In this document: one piece after another, positions 11,640-24,905 of the stretch
Layout of the letters: each line of letters begins with the position of its first letter
Position numbering within the stretch: the stretch's first letter is position 1
Origin: Atrina japonica
Taxonomy: Eukaryota; Mollusca; Bivalvia; Pterioida; Pinnidae
NCBI GenBank assembly: GCA_030159075.1
Contig: BROG01000804.1
Coordinates: forward strand, 1-64,000
Reading direction: 5' to 3'
Length of the DNA stretch: 64,000 nucleotides
Position numbers and translations under genes: made by a program
Notes under the pieces: model-generated
Seen by the model: the letters and a program-made list of their open reading frames with translations, nothing else
Databases searched by the model: none
Told to the model about the DNA's origin: nothing

Positions 11640-12330
11640 GGATATTTCAGAATTTATCAGATTTAGTATAACATTTGTATAATACCACTTTCTCTTTCGA
11701 AAATAAACAACTATTTTAAACTGGAGCTCAACTGATGAAGTCTAATTGACAGACACGATAATCTTAAACCTTTTTTTTTTTTTGCCTCTTTTGTAGAACA
11801 ATAACTTTGGTATTGTTAATAATATTTATGCCCACTGGGTCGTTGCTTCTGCTGGTGGAGCGTCCCCGAGAGTATTCATATACCTAGTACCTGGTATTTA
11901 GGTACTAACCGCTTATTTTATACTAAGATTGCTCAGATAACACCATTTTCAATTCTAAACTTCTCAAAAGTTAGGATATCCATTTTTACATTGTTTACTC
12001 TTAGAAGGTTTTGGCAAAACATTTAGATTGATAATTAAGGTTTGTATGATAACATTTTTGTCTAGGAAATATACATTCATTTTAAAACTCAACTGATAAA
12101 GTCTAATTGACAGAAACGATTGTCTTTGGCATTTGCTTTGGTCCCTTTTATAAAAGTATAACTTAGGTGTTCTTAATGATATTTGAGTAAGAAATCGTAG
12201 ACTTAGGTAATTCCTAAGTTTTATAATACCAGACCTTGGTTCTCTACGATTAAGTAGTTTCCAATGACCGCGTAAGAGGGATAAAGGTAGTAAACAATTT
12301 GGTATAATAACCATCGAGAGGACATAGACG
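11640..12330 (-). repeat. Inverse copies of the 7.5-8.1 kb dispersed repeat
   Basis: tggagctcaactgatgaagt and tctaattgacag occur twice, with ggtggagcgtccccgagagt and ctagtacctggtatttagg between them. All are inverse to the 7533-8096 block. Confidence 0.6.
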
Positions 12331-12378
12331 GAACAGCATAACACGACGGTACTTAGATAGTTTCTGAGTAGTGAAACC

Positions 12379-12740
12379 TTGTCTTCTCCTGCCTATGGCG
12401 TTTTCATTTCACAACTTATTTGTTATGCCAGGGCTTGCTCCGCTTATGAATGTTTTATTCTGAGAGCCAAACGACTCGCCAATAAACTACTGATTCAGGG
12501 TTACGTTGTTGAACGCTTGAAATCGTCACTAGGATCCCTCTCAAGAATGTTAGATATTATTCTGAAGCACGACCATAAACATTGACCCCCTTTCACCAAT
12601 CAGATCCGACACTAACTGATTACATTTTCACCAAACTCGAGATTTTATCGTGTGATAACTAGCTTAAAATGAGATATTGACTCCTTCGGGACACCTGGTC
12701 CCATCCCGTTTGGGATTCGCAATTTTTTCGTAATGTTGAA
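12379..12740 (+). pseudogene. Retroelement 3' end: RT tail with internal deletion plus 3' UTR
   Basis: 12379-12585 encodes SSPAYGVFISQLICYARACS, AYECFILRAKRLANKLL, then jumps from LKSSLGSL to SRMLDIILKHD with the usual KFYGRYGDL segment missing. The 3' UTR block gacacctggtcccatcccgt follows at about 12690. Confidence 0.65.
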
Positions 12741-13080
12741 ACCATTTTATATCCAACTTGTCACATTGTATTAGACATGGAGTTCTTCATTGTTAATTCT
12801 TCATTTTTTTACTGCCATATATAATACAAAAAGAGTCATTAGATATTAAAACATTATGATATCAACTGTTATTTTATTTGTGAAAGGATACTTTCTCTAC
12901 TATATATTTTCTAGATAATAAAGTAATTATTTCAAGAAAATATATAATTTTCTCTGCTTTGATATAAATGTAAAACTAATTTGCAGTGTACTTAATGAAT
13001 ACATACAGTATTAGATAAAAAAAAAACTAATATCCCCTGAGAATGTTTGTATCGAGTTATTATTGGTTCAATTATTATCA
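12741..13080. other. No gene recognised
   Basis: AT-rich, nothing identifiable. Confidence 0.4.
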
Positions 13081-13360
13081 AGGGATATAAGCTGTTTTTT
13101 TCTTTCATTATTTACTACTTAGATTGATATACAAAAGCAAAAAATAGATATACAAAGGCATCAAAATTCTTAAATTCCTATATATATTTTGTGACAATTG
13201 CTTGAGAGAGACGGTTTGGCAATCATTTGTTAGCAAATGATTAATTCGACCTTACTATTTGTATATGCATACCACACTTTACCTGACATTTATTTTCACA
13301 ACATATAATGTATATATAGGGATAAAAGAAATTGTATGCCTGTGTATATATCTCATTTGT
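13081..13360. mobile_element. Palindromic MITE, family A copy 2, partial
   Basis: gggatataagctgtttttt, cttagattgatatacaa and ccttactatttgtatatgc are shared with the other family A copies. The right end is degraded. Confidence 0.55.
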
Positions 13361-13604
13361 TATAGTACACCAATCCAATGCAACCAATCAACAAAAGTGA
13401 TAATGTAGAATCACGTTTTAGCTCTTTCGAATCTAATTTAACGCCACAGTATTTATCAATACTGACGCAGAACAAGTCAGGTTGGTGTATAGCCATTATA
13501 TATTAGAACGATTCTAGGAAAGGCGTAAAAATAGGAATAAACAAAAAAATCTTAATGTGGTACGGCGGAAATTGCAAAAAAAAAACCAACATTATACTGT
13601 TTGC

Positions 13605-14065
13605 AACATTCCAAGATCGAGGTCGCAAACAAAAGGTTGCAAAGGACATTGCTCATCAAGATTCATTTTTGTGTAAGGTCTGAAAAGCATTACTTCTATG
13701 GTCTTTCTGTAATTCAAATAAACTGCAATATACAAATATAGTGTTCATCAGTGTCCATATATTTGCAAAATTTGAAAGGCTTGAATATACATTTGACCTT
13801 GAGACAGGAATGTTGAAGGTCAAAGTCACAAACAAAAAGTTGTATGGGATAGCGTCCATCAAGGTTAATCTACACCTTATGTTTTTTTCTGTTGTACATT
13901 AGAATCTCAAGGTCAGCGTCACAAACAAAGGCTGCAAGGAGTAGAGTTCATCAAAGTTCAACTACACAAAAAGTTTGATAGGCTTAATTCGTACAGGTCT
14001 TCTGTAATTGAATTAAATTCCAATATACATTTGACCTTGAGACAGGAAATGTTCAAGTATAAATA
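13605..14065. repeat. Degenerate repeat with several internal copies
   Basis: The phrases gaccttgagacaggaa, aaggtcaaagtcacaaacaa and catcaaggtt recur three to four times with drift. No protein-coding signal. Confidence 0.45.
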
Positions 14066-14966
14066 AACGCTAGACCTAAACCAGATTGTTGACATAAATG
14101 GACAGAGACCTGGATATACTTTCAGTTAATTTGACATTAAACGTCACATGTAATCTTGAGGTCTTACGATAAAGTAATTTAACTTATCTTGCATATACAT
14201 GTATGTAGAATAATAAAATTTCATTGTGGCTTTAATTTCGTATATTTCGTTGTTCTCATATATCACCGAAATTAAAACCATGACAAAGGTTAACAAAATT
14301 ACACTTAGTAATTCAAACAGGTTAATTTAAAATATTTTTTTTATTTCAACGAAATTTGAAATCGACGACAGCGATGTTAATTTTTAAAACAAAGAACTTT
14401 TAACCACACAAAATTTCTGATTTTGCAGTATAAATTATATTAGATTAATTTCTCTTTTGTCTTCAAATTAATCAGGAAGAAGTGAGGCTATATATTGAAC
14501 ATATGGAACAATAAAATTACAAAACATCTCAGATACCAAAGTATTAATCTTTAGGATGTCCAGGATATAAATGCATATCTGGTAAAAATGGACAAACACG
14601 TACCGCTGGAACCAAGAGGTGGGATCAGGTGCTATATATAAAATAATTACAATAATATTAAACATACTACTAAACTACCTTTTATAACAAGCATTGTCTT
14701 AAACATGACGGCAAACTGTACAATGAGCTTTGAAAGGCTATATATGATATATAAATGATAAGCAATGCTGATCACACACTTTTTTGTGACTTTATTTCTC
14801 TTCTTTCGAAATGTTTTTCATAACAATTTTGTTTATCGATAAAAATGTAATATCAATAGGGAACGTTTGAGTTAGACCGGATTACTGTTATAATCCTGCT
14901 TTCATTATCGCCAGTGATGTGATTCTAGAAAAATGTTCCTCAATGTTATTTCCGGTTTCGGTAATA
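14066..14966. other. No gene recognised
   Basis: AT-rich. A short ggaaccaagaggtgggatca at about 14610 recalls the 3' UTR block of the retroelement. Confidence 0.35.
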
Positions 14967-15125
14967 TATAGATAGCCCCCATAGCACAATTGGTAAAAGT
15001 TCGGAAGGTCCTGGGTTCGATTCTCGGTCTGTCCGCAAATTTTTCTCTTCCTGATTCATTCCAGTAATGTCACGTTCAACTAAATAACCCACTGTGGTGT
15101 GTTTTAAGAGTATCTTGGGTTTCTT
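14967..15125 (+). repeat. tRNA-derived SINE, family 4
   Basis: Head ccccatagcacaattggtaa, B-box TGGGTTCGATTCTCGG, then a body with gtcacgttcaactaaataac. The A-box is mutated and the anticodon arm is lost, so it is not a functional tRNA gene. Confidence 0.65.
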
Positions 15126-15873
15126 TATACAAAACAACTTAATGCGCTAAAAAGTAAGAATATTTCCATTTACTATACATACGTTGCGAAGGTAAATATG
15201 AAAACCGGAAGGCGAGAAGGCTCGAATAAATGCAGGATCATAAGGGTAATCCGGGCTAACTCCATAGTTCCCTATTGTCTGCATTTCCCTACAACTCTCC
15301 AGGTCATAACGGAGCGATGAACTTAATTTGATACCAGAAAAAAACATTTCTCAGTTCGTTTTAGATAGCATTACATTACCGGCACTGTTATAGTAGAGAA
15401 AGATGGAATGATATGATCGGCGCCATTTCGTGGTTTGTTGTCGGTTTTCACTGCTGTGAACAATTTGCTTTTTATGGTTAACACTCGCAGATGCATTATT
15501 TGTGATTTAAATTTCATACATTAAAATATAGCATTTGAGTATCAGTGAATCTAACAATTTTGTGATCTTGCTAAAACAAAAACATATTCGAATAAAATTC
15601 CATGCAATTAACAAATTTAGTCACTTTTGTCCTAAAAATGGCGCATACGGAATTTAAGAGAATAACCGGTCGAGTTGATTCCTAAAACTAAGATGAGCAT
15701 GTTCAAACTCCTACACGCAACGCACGTCCGCTTCATACGTAACGATGAACAGCTATTTTAAAAGTGGTCACCTGGGCCGGAAGTAACCCCTCAATACTCA
15801 CACTGAATATTAATTCCAATACTTAAACTATTTAGATGTTTATAAACCGCCGAGATGTCACTGTATAGCAATC
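15126..15873. other. No gene recognised
   Basis: Mixed-composition sequence without splice-bounded open frames I could support. Confidence 0.35.
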
Positions 15874-15955
15874 AATGGCACGCCAAATTCACATGAAGGA
15901 ATTAAACCTAGTTTTTCTCCTCTGAGTCAATTTGGTCAAAAACACAAACTTGGTA
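15874..15955. mobile_element. Left end of fold-back family B
   Basis: atggcacgccaaattcacat and ttaaacctagtttttctcct match the left ends at 18141 and 20524. The remainder is replaced by another repeat. Confidence 0.5.
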
Positions 15956-17776
15956 GGGGAATTTGGGTTATTGCATCCTTTAAAGTTTTGTCAAAATCCC
16001 TTCAGCGGTTTTAAAGAAGAAGCTGAGAGAGTGCAAAAACATGCCCCCTTCTTTTTGCAGTTTTAAAAATTCACAACAAATTCAAAAAATTAAATTTCAG
16101 CACAATTCTTTCAGGGAAGTATTTCTCTACCTAATAACATGTAAAACACATAAAATGAATGCAACATTATGAATACATGGGGAGAAAATAAAAGAGATCA
16201 TACAAAAATAAATGAAAATTACAAAATCAAATACACGTCAAAAATTTATTTTTCGATTTCTACGAAATTAACAAACTTCAATCATACATCTATGTAGATC
16301 ACTCAGATCCCGTAAGTTTTTAAATCCATGCAACAGTTCTAGAGACTGTGAAGATTTTCAACTAGAGGCCCAAGAGGGCGTCAATCGCTCACCTGAGAAG
16401 CATTCATAAATGTGGAAAGAAAACCAAGAAGAATATGTAAGCCTACATGTAGGCTGATCTGGCCAAAAAACAATATTGCAGTTTTAAGAAATTCATAAAA
16501 ATATCTAAAAACTACATTTCAGCGAAATTCTTGCACAAAAACATTTCTTCACGTATATACAAGTAAAACACATTAAAAGAATGCATCATAGTGAATGCAA
16601 AGGGAGATAATTGAGGAAGTAAAAATAAAGAAGTACCAATTGATAATAGAAACTCAAATCCATTAGAACACGACGAATCAGATGTGCAAATGGTTTCAAC
16701 ATGTAAAACAATTGCAAATCCCAAACGAGATAGGACCAGGTGTCCGGAAGGAGACAGCGTCTCCTGTTGGCATGCCACACCCGTCGCAAATGTTTCATGG
16801 AAACATTTCTAGTTCGATGAAAAGGTCAAATATGGCAGAAGGGTAAAGTTTGGTGAAAAGCTCAAAATCGGTGAAAAGACAAACTTGGTGATATTGAACG
16901 GTCTCCACATGATACATGAACATCCATTGGGAATTACAAATGGGATAGGACCAGGTGTCCGGAGGGAAATCATTAAAACTGAATGAAAATGACAAAGTCT
17001 GAAAAGTCTCCAAGAACATGTCCAAAAATTAATATTCTGATTTCTAGGAAAACTACAAGCTTGAATCATAAATTGATGTAGATCACTCAAAAACAATCTG
17101 TTTTTCAATTAATGTAGCAGTTCTGAAGAAGATTTTTATAGAGGGGTACCTCATGTGACCTATTTTGCCCCCACCCAGATTCACCCCGGGCCGATCTGGC
17201 TGAAAACTACAAGTACTTGATTCCTGTAAAGTTTCGTCAAAATTCCTCCAGTGGTTTTGAAACAAAAGCTGATAGTGTGAAATATGCACTCCCCCTCTTT
17301 TTGCAGTCTTAAAAAAATCATAAAAAATTCAAAAAATTAAATTTCGACAAAATTCTTGCACGAAAACATTTCTTCACCTAATTACAATTAAAACACATTA
17401 GATGAATGCATCAAAGTGAATACAAGGGGAGACAATTAAGGGAACCATGCAAAAATGAATGAAAATGACAAAGTTTAAAAAGGCATCAAAAACGCGTCAA
17501 AAATTAATATTCCGATTTTTATGAGAAATACAAACTTGAATCATATAGCCATGTAGTCCACTCAGAAATAATTCGTCTATGAGAAATACAAACTTGAATC
17601 ATATATCCATGCAGTTCACTCAGAAACAATTCGTTTTTCAATTTATGCAGCGGTTCTGAAGGAGAAGATATTTATGCTTCAGAGAGGAAGTCGAAAACAT
17701 GAAAAGTTTACGGACGGACGGCGGACGGGGAATGATCACAATGGCTCATTTGAGCCTTCGACTCAGGTGAGCTAAA
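15956..17776. repeat. Dispersed repeat family C with retroelement 3' UTR embedded
   Basis: From 16364 a block opens agaggcccaagagggcgtc and cgctcacctgag, and closes at 17776 with gactcaggtgagctaaaaag, an inverted pair. Similar internal segments (attcaaaaaattaaatttc; cacattaga-tgaatgcatc) recur at about 16080, 16500 and 17330. 16660-16960 carries two minus-strand pieces of the retroelement 3' UTR (ggaccaggtgtccgg). Confidence 0.6.
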
Positions 17777-18005
17777 AAGGGGTACCCCCTGGGGCCTCTT
17801 TTGCCCCACCTTGGATCCACCCCTTGGCCGATCTGGACGAAATGAACAAACTTGGTAGAAGAGCTCGAGTACTTGTTTCCTATAACGTTTCATCAAAATT
17901 CCTTCAGCGGTTTTGGAGATAAAGTTGAAAATGTGAAACGTTAACGGACAGACGGACAGACCGACAGACAGTCAACGGACAAAAGGTGATCAGAAAAAGC
18001 GGTGT
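17777..18005. repeat. Partial family C copy
   Basis: ttcatcaaaattccttcagc and the run of acggacagacgg-like words match the neighbouring copy. Confidence 0.5.
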
Positions 18006-18140
18006 AGAATAACTTTCTTCATTATCATACAGATGGTTCTACCCACTTTTCGGTGAAGACATGCTTCACGGAAATTGCGTTTGATTCTGCATCGGTACAC
18101 GGGTATGTAGACATGTAGCAACGATTACTCCAGTGTGAAA

Positions 18141-19492
18141 GGCCAAAATCACATTAATGAGTTAAACCTAGTTTTTCTTATTTAAACTCAGTTTTTCTCC
18201 AGTTAAACCTCAGTTTTTCTCAGAAACCCACATTAACTGGAGAAAACTAGGTTTAACTGAGAAAAACTAGGTTTAACTGCGCCGAAATCACAGAAATGAG
18301 TTAAAATTAGCTTTTCTCGAGAAAAACCTAGGTATTAGATATGCGCCTACAATCACAGTATAAATAAAAACTTTGGCGCAGTTAGTCCTAGTTTTTCTCA
18401 GTTAAATTTTTCTCAGAGTTACGAGAAAAACTAGGATTAATTGGAGAAAAATTTTGAACTGTAACCCAATTTAAGACAAAAAATAGGTTTATTGCGATAT
18501 ATCTGAGAAAAATCACATTAACTCAGTACTGTAACTTCGGCTTATTAAATCAGTTAAACCTAGATTTTCTCAGTTAAACCTAGTTTTTCTTCAGTTAATG
18601 TGGGTTAAGCTAAACCTATTTTTTCTCCAGGTAATCCTAGTTTTTCTCAGTAGCCCACATTAACTGGAGAAAACTAGGTTTAACTGAGAAAAACTAGGTT
18701 TAACTGCGCCGAAATCACAGAAATGAGTTAAAATTAGCTTTTCTCGAGCAAAACCTAGTTTGACTGAGAAAAACTAGATATAACTGCGCTACAATCACAT
18801 TAATGAGTATAAATATGACTTTGGCGCAGTAAGTCCTAGTTTTTCTCAGTTAAATCTAGTTTTTCTCCAGTTAATGTGGGTTACGAGAAAAACTAGGATT
18901 AATTGGAGAAAAATTAAGTTGAACTCGTAATCCAATTTAACTGGACAAAAAATAGGTTTAATTGCGAAAAACTGTTTATCTTCGAAAAACTTATTAACTC
19001 ATTATTGTAACTTCGGCTTATTAAATCAGTTAAACCTAGATTTTCTCAGTTAAACCTAGTTTTTCTTCAGTTAAACCTAGTTTTTCTTCAGTTAAACCTA
19101 AATTTTATCAGTTATCCACAATAACTTGAGAAAAACTAGGTTTAATTGAGAAAAACTAGGTTTAACTGTGCCAAAATCACAAAAATTAGTTAAACCTACT
19201 TTTTCTCTAGAAAAAACTAGTTTAACTGAGAAAAACTAGGTTTAATTGCACCACAATAACATTAATGGGTATTACGCGCAGTTAAACATAGTTTTTCTCA
19301 GTTAAACTAAGTTTTTTCAGTTAATTTGGGTTACGAGAAAAATTAGGATTACCTGGAGAAAAAATAGGTTTAGCTTAACCCACAGTAACTGGAGAAAAAC
19401 TATGTTTAACTGAGAAAAACTAAGGTTTAATTGGAGAAAAACTAAGTTTATCTGAGAAAAACTAGGTTTAACTCATTAATGGATTTTGGCGT
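18141..19492. mobile_element. Large fold-back element, family B
   Basis: Left end GGCCAAAATCACATTAATGA and right end tcattaatggattttggcg are inverted. The 1.35-kb interior is built almost entirely of alternating direct and inverted copies of about 20 bp (gttaaacctagtttttctc and its complement). No ORF. Relatives at 15874, 20524, 21236 and 55623. Confidence 0.75.
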
Positions 19493-20025
<533 letters not shown>

Positions 20026-20523
20026 CATATTACTGAATCAATCCTACGAAGCTATAAAGTGTTTACCGAAAAAAAATATGACCCGTCTATAAAATTTTTT
20101 TTAATTATAAACCCTTCACAAATCAATAATAAAACAATTTTGACATTTCAATCTTATAAATGAAATATAGCAGAGTAGCAAATGGATACCCCGAATGAGT
20201 AACTGCAATATGACCATCAAATGTCAAATTCTGATATACAAACTAAATTATACAACATGCACACACGTCTTTGTCGGGATATCATATAACGTTGACACAT
20301 TCTGGGAGTTTATTAAGGACTTTCAACACTCACCTGTAAATATATATACTTCTTTACCAGTCATGGCATATACGTCAAAAGTTTCCAGTTCTTAAAGAAA
20401 TGACGGGGGCAAAATACACGAAATACTAAGGAGTGTTATGCCGAATTTAGAAATGAAATCAAAGCTGGTATTTGTTTATTGAATCTTTCAAGACAGGGCG
20501 CAGATAAAATGTGAAATTTATTA
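20026..20523. other. No gene recognised
   Basis: AT-rich. A 66-codon frame at 20195 has no recognisable features. Confidence 0.4.
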
Positions 20524-20589
20524 TGGCACGCCAAAATCACACAAATGAGTCAAACCTATTTGTTTGTTTGTTTGTTTTTTCTTTTTTTT

Positions 20590-20830
20590 TCTTTTGAGGA
20601 GGGGGGACTTCGTGACAGATGATGGTTAGAGCATCCCGCCTTAAACCTTGAAGCCTCTCAGCGCTAGTCCATGACCTTCTGAAACATAAGCTAATTTTCC
20701 GGGTAACTTGCGGAAGGCGGGTGGTCTGTTGCCGGTATCCTTGAGGGTTCTCTCCTGCTTCATTATAATTGCAGCCACCATATGTCTGGATAGGTATTAA
20801 GTGTGGAGTAAAACACAATTCAAATAAAAA
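20590..20830 (+). repeat. SINE family 2-related copy nested in family B
   Basis: Contains gatggttagagcatcccgcc, gggtggtctgttgccggtat and the tail gtattaagtgtggagtaaaa. Confidence 0.5.
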
Positions 20831-20856
20831 CTACTTTGTCCGCAGTTCACACATCT

Positions 20857-20926
20857 ACCCCTAAACAACAATGGACTCTACGTAAATTCAATAACATAGA
20901 CTAGCCCAAATGTGTCTTTAGGGGTG
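20857..20926. repeat. 70-bp short element D
   Basis: Bounded by acccctaaa and tttaggggtga, an inverted pair. Interior ctagcccaaatgtgtc. Other copies at 21805, 24343, 25377 and, more diverged, 30210. Confidence 0.55.
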
Positions 20927-21235
20927 AACAAGTTAATGCCAGTTTGGAGAAAATCTAGTTTTAACTCATTTTCTTATTTTGTCGCAGTTAAACTTAGGTT
21001 TTCTTAGTTAAACAAGTTTTTCTCAAGTGTGACTGGTGAAAAACAATGTTTAACGGGGAAAACTAGGTTTAAATGATATGACACGTCGAAATCACAAGTT
21101 AATACTACTTTTTCTTCTATTTAATGCGAGTTTCAAGAAAAATATGTTAAAATGGAGAAAAGCTAGGTTGAATTCATAATTGCGGTTTTGGCATGACAAT
21201 TATAATTTAGAAAACTTTGAGAACTTGAGAAAACC

Positions 21236-21351
21236 CATAACTTTTTTTTTCTTCTTTTACTTGGGCACAGTTAAATCTAGTTTTTCTATGTGAAATCTAG
21301 TCTTCGCCAGTTCATTAGGAACTTACAAGATTTTGGCATGCCACAGTTTGT
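21236..21351. mobile_element. Right end of fold-back family B
   Basis: gttaaatctagtttttctat and the closing gattttggcatgcca. Confidence 0.45.
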
Positions 21352-21804
21352 TCTCAAAATTTGTTGAATAACATTGTATTCAGTGCTCTGCAATATTCCC
21401 CATTTCATTTGCATAGTCCATGGTGGCAATTTGTTACCACAAAATCATGATATTTTCGTAATTTAAGGTTTTCGTGTATACGCTTATTAATTGATTCCAA
21501 ATCTTGCTCCGTTTTTCGTACATTTGTTTGTCAAATACTCGAAGTGTGTCCTTTTTACAAGAAATAAATTGAGGTTCTTTGACTGCTCAGTCGGGGATGA
21601 TAACTCCCCAAAGCAATGTTGTAAATTCCAAAGGTCAATTGGACTATTAATATATCGCCCTGGTCTTTTATCAAACACTAGCCGGTTAATACTAAATTCT
21701 GCAGACCTGTTTGGGCTATTTCAAGAACAAACTATGCATTATTGCCTATAGCCATGGTTTTGGCGAAACAGAGAATGAATAATTTAAAGCCATTTAAGTC
21801 ATCA
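21352..21804. other. No gene recognised
   Basis: 86- and 63-codon frames overlap on opposite strands at 21487-21751. Neither has recognisable motifs or splice context. Confidence 0.35.
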
Positions 21805-21872
21805 ACCCCTGAAAAACAATGGATTCTTCTGTAAATCAATGACCTAGACTAGTCCAAATGTGTCTAGGGGTG
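21805..21872. repeat. Short element D copy
   Basis: acccctgaa to taggggtga with ctagtccaaatgtgtc inside. Confidence 0.5.
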
Positions 21873-21959
21873 AATGCGTTGATAATATGAATTGAATCAA
21901 GGAAATTGCTGTATGCTAATTGACCTTTTATGTTTTCTGATAGCCATTTTCTAATTCTT

Positions 21960-22100
21960 TTCCCAAGTGATCTCTGCACTGGTTTGATCCCCACTGGAAT
22001 CTAAGCCGATTTTGTGAGAATGTGCTGAAGGTGTAACCAGATTCTCTCCTACATCATGGCCATCAACATATAACTGAAAAATTGTCCAGTGTATCATAAA
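21960..22100 (+). repeat. SINE family 2 fragment
   Basis: gtaaccagattctctcctac and aactgaaaaattgtccagtg correspond to the 3' half of the family. Confidence 0.5.
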
Positions 22101-22137
22101 AAATACTCAAAATCAAATTCACCAACCTAGTAAATAA

Positions 22138-23814
22138 CAAGAGGCTCTCAAGAGCCTGTATCGCTCACCTGGTTATTTGCTTGAGAAGATCAGACGAACC
22201 GAGCAATTTTTGTAAAGGACCTTCCATACATAAATCCTGTAAAGTTTGGTTGAATTTGCTTCAGTGGTTTCAGAGGAGAAAATAAAAATGTGATTTTCCC
22301 ATAGGGTCCAATGATAAACTAAGCCCAGCCCTGGCGGCCATGGTTTTGACAGATCGGAACGAAATGAGCAATCTTTGTAAAGGACCTTCAATACATCATT
22401 CTTCTAAAGTTTGGTTATATTTGCTTCAGCGTTTTCAGAGGAGAAGATGAAAATGTAATTTTCCCACAGGATCCAGTTCTTCTTCCAAGTCAGGAACCGG
22501 ATTCATGAATGAATGAATAAGGTTCTGCGAAAACTTTGCAGTGTGTGCAGCACAGCAGTCTTCTTTTGGCTACATAATGTTAAACTAAGCCCCGTTCTAG
22601 TGGCCATGGTTTTTGACGGATCAGAACAAAATGAACAGTCTTTGTAAAGGACCTTGCATACATCATTCCTGTAAAGTTTGGTTAAATTTGTGTCAGTGGT
22701 TTCAGAGGAGAAGATGATTTTCCTATAGGATCCAATGTTAAACTAAGCCTCGCCATAGCGGCCATGTTTGTTGACGCAAAGTGATTCCAAAAGCCAGGTG
22801 AGATAAAAATGGCGGTCAAGGAACAATTTTTAACAACGGTTTTGAAGTCGCAACATCAATATCTATTTGGAAACCAAATTTCATTGAAATCAAACAATGT
22901 TGAATTTTCCCGCCTTTTTTTGTCGGCCATTTTGAAAATGGCGGTCAACAAACAATTTTCAACACCGGTTTTGAAGTCGCCACATCATGGCAAACATTTT
23001 ATCAATTTACATTCGACCTCTATCTTTCATAGTTTTGGAGTTAGAAGACGAAAAACATAAAAAATTGAAAAAATTCTGTGAAAAAAGGGCAATAACTCCT
23101 ACACAGGTTTTTGGATTGTCTTCAAATTTTCAGGGTGGGTAGATCTTGATATGCTGAACATTTTTGCAATTTACACTTGACCTCTATCTGCTACATTTTT
23201 TGAAATAAAAAATTAAAAATGCCAAAATTTTTAAAAATTTTACAAAAAAAGGGCTATAACTCCGAGATGAGTTTTTCCGATTTTCTTCAAAATTGCATGG
23301 CAGGTAGATCTCATCAAGCTGATCACTTTTACCCATGTCAGATTTTTGATATCTGTAATGGTTTTTGAGTTATTGGCCAAAAAACTGCAATTTACCCCCT
23401 ATGTTCTATTTTTAGCAACAGCGGCCATGTTGTTTGATCTGCGACATAGAAAATAACAAATTTGAAACTAAATACCCTAGTGACGACTCAGTTCAAGTTT
23501 GGTTCAATTTGGCCCAGTGGTTTCAGAGGAGAAGATTTTTGAAAGTGAGTTAACGACGGACTGCAATTTACCCCCCTATGTTCTATTTTTAGCAACAGCG
23601 GCCATGTTGTTTGACCTGCGACATAGAAAATAACAAATTTGAAACTAAATACCCTAGTGACGACTCAGTTCAAGTTTGGTTTCAATTTGGCCCAGTGGTT
23701 TCAGAGGAGAAGATTTTTGAAAGTGAGTTAACGACGGACGGACGGACGACGGACGGACGCAGGACGCAAAGTGATTGCAAAAGCTCACCCTGACATAGTC
23801 AGGTGAGCTAAAAA
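22138..23814. mobile_element. Dispersed element family C, long copy
   Basis: Opens aagaggctctcaagagcc, cgctcacctggt and closes catagtcaggtgagctaaaa, an inverted pair. Internal blocks of about 170 bp recur (gtaaagtttggtt, cagtggtttcagaggagaag), and 23390-23500 is duplicated at about 23560-23715. Ends with ggacggacgacggacg. A common bivalve dispersed repeat type (inference); no transposase seen. Confidence 0.6.
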
Positions 23815-24094
23815 TGAGGGAATTTTGAAAAAAAATGAGAAAAGAAAGTTACTAGATTTTTCAAAGCTTAATAAATGCTGACAATTTGAGTAAAATGGAG
23901 TCATTTTTTATCTAGAAATGACACAAAATTTACTAAGAAAAAGAAGAGGGAGAAGAAAATAAATGATAAGAATAATAATAGTAATAATAGTAATACCCGA
24001 GGTTGGATGATCCTATAATTACAGACTTTTAAATCAATTGCAATAAGGATTTATTGACTTTTTTTTTTTTATTATTTTGTATATTGCCTAATTT
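23815..24094. other. No gene recognised
   Basis: A-rich with (AAT)-type repeats. Confidence 0.4.
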
Positions 24095-24320
24095 GGAGCT
24101 CTACAGCCAAGTGGTTAGGGCGTTCCTATTTAATCAATGAACTTTCTCAACTTTAGTCAGCGCAGGTAAGAGTCCCCTCTGGAGCCCCACTATGATTTTG
24201 TAGGAATGATTGTCTATTTACTTAATATAACAGGGTTGCCTCCTCAATCATTGAAAACTTGTCGTCACCTGCACAATCTAACTGAAAAATTGTTGAGTGG
24301 CATTGAACACCATTTAAAAC
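24095..24320 (+). repeat. SINE family 2 copy
   Basis: gctctacagccaagtggtta at the head, tctggagccccac B-box remnant, and aactgaaaaattgttgagtg at the tail. Confidence 0.55.
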
Positions 24321-24342
24321 AAACAATATTTTGCTTACCCTA

Positions 24343-24417
24343 TCTACCCCTGAAAATAATGAACTCTACTGAAAATTTATGACACAGACCAGTCCATATT
24401 TGTCTTTAGGGGAGTGT
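24343..24417. repeat. Short element D copy
   Basis: acccctgaaaataatgaact to tgtctttaggggag. Confidence 0.5.
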
Positions 24418-24667
24418 GATTTAATGGATTTCACTGCTACTGTCTTATTTGTGTGACAATAGACCTTTTTCAGGAAAATGATACAGACTCCTGGAAAATG
24501 CTTTCTAGGGATAATCAGTTACCATGATGAGGTTGCCATGGATAAGTGAACATCTCTTGCAGTCAATCATATTGGTAGCGAGTCAGATTAAAAAGGGTAT
24601 AAACCCTGGTCACAGCTGGTAGAAATGTAAATTGTTTGTCTTTCGTTCTAACACTGCATGCTTTAAT

Positions 24668-24905
24668 TTAAAGGGGTATTAGCTATGGGTTTTTTTTTAA
24701 TCCCCTTTAATCTCCTTAGATTGATTTACAATAACACATGAATAACAACAAGAGATATACATAGGCATAAAAATTCTTAAATTCCTACATATTTTGTGAA
24801 AATTACTAGAGAAATTCAGGTTTGTCACCTTTTTAATTACAACTGATTAACTCAACCTTACCATTTGTATATGGATACCACAGTGAACTGTGTGTCAGTC
24901 CTATT
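24668..24905. mobile_element. Palindromic MITE, family A copy 3, partial
   Basis: ttaaaggggtattagctatg, cttagattgatttacaataa and taccatttgtatatggatac. The right end is replaced by other sequence. Confidence 0.55.

Larger units (their letters stand above)
20524..21197. mobile_element. Fold-back family B copy with nested SINE and short MITE
   Basis: Left end ggcacgccaaaatcacacaa, right end ataattgcggttttggcat. Interrupted by a SINE-like insert at about 20590-20830 and the 70-bp element at 20857-20926. Confidence 0.65.

Noticed and set aside
14967..15040. tRNA gene
   Set aside because: A-box and anticodon arm are degraded and SINE body follows; the other tRNA-like heads in the window are likewise SINE parts.
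22809..23060. 83-codon frame
   Set aside because: Lies wholly within the dispersed family C element and repeats internally with it.
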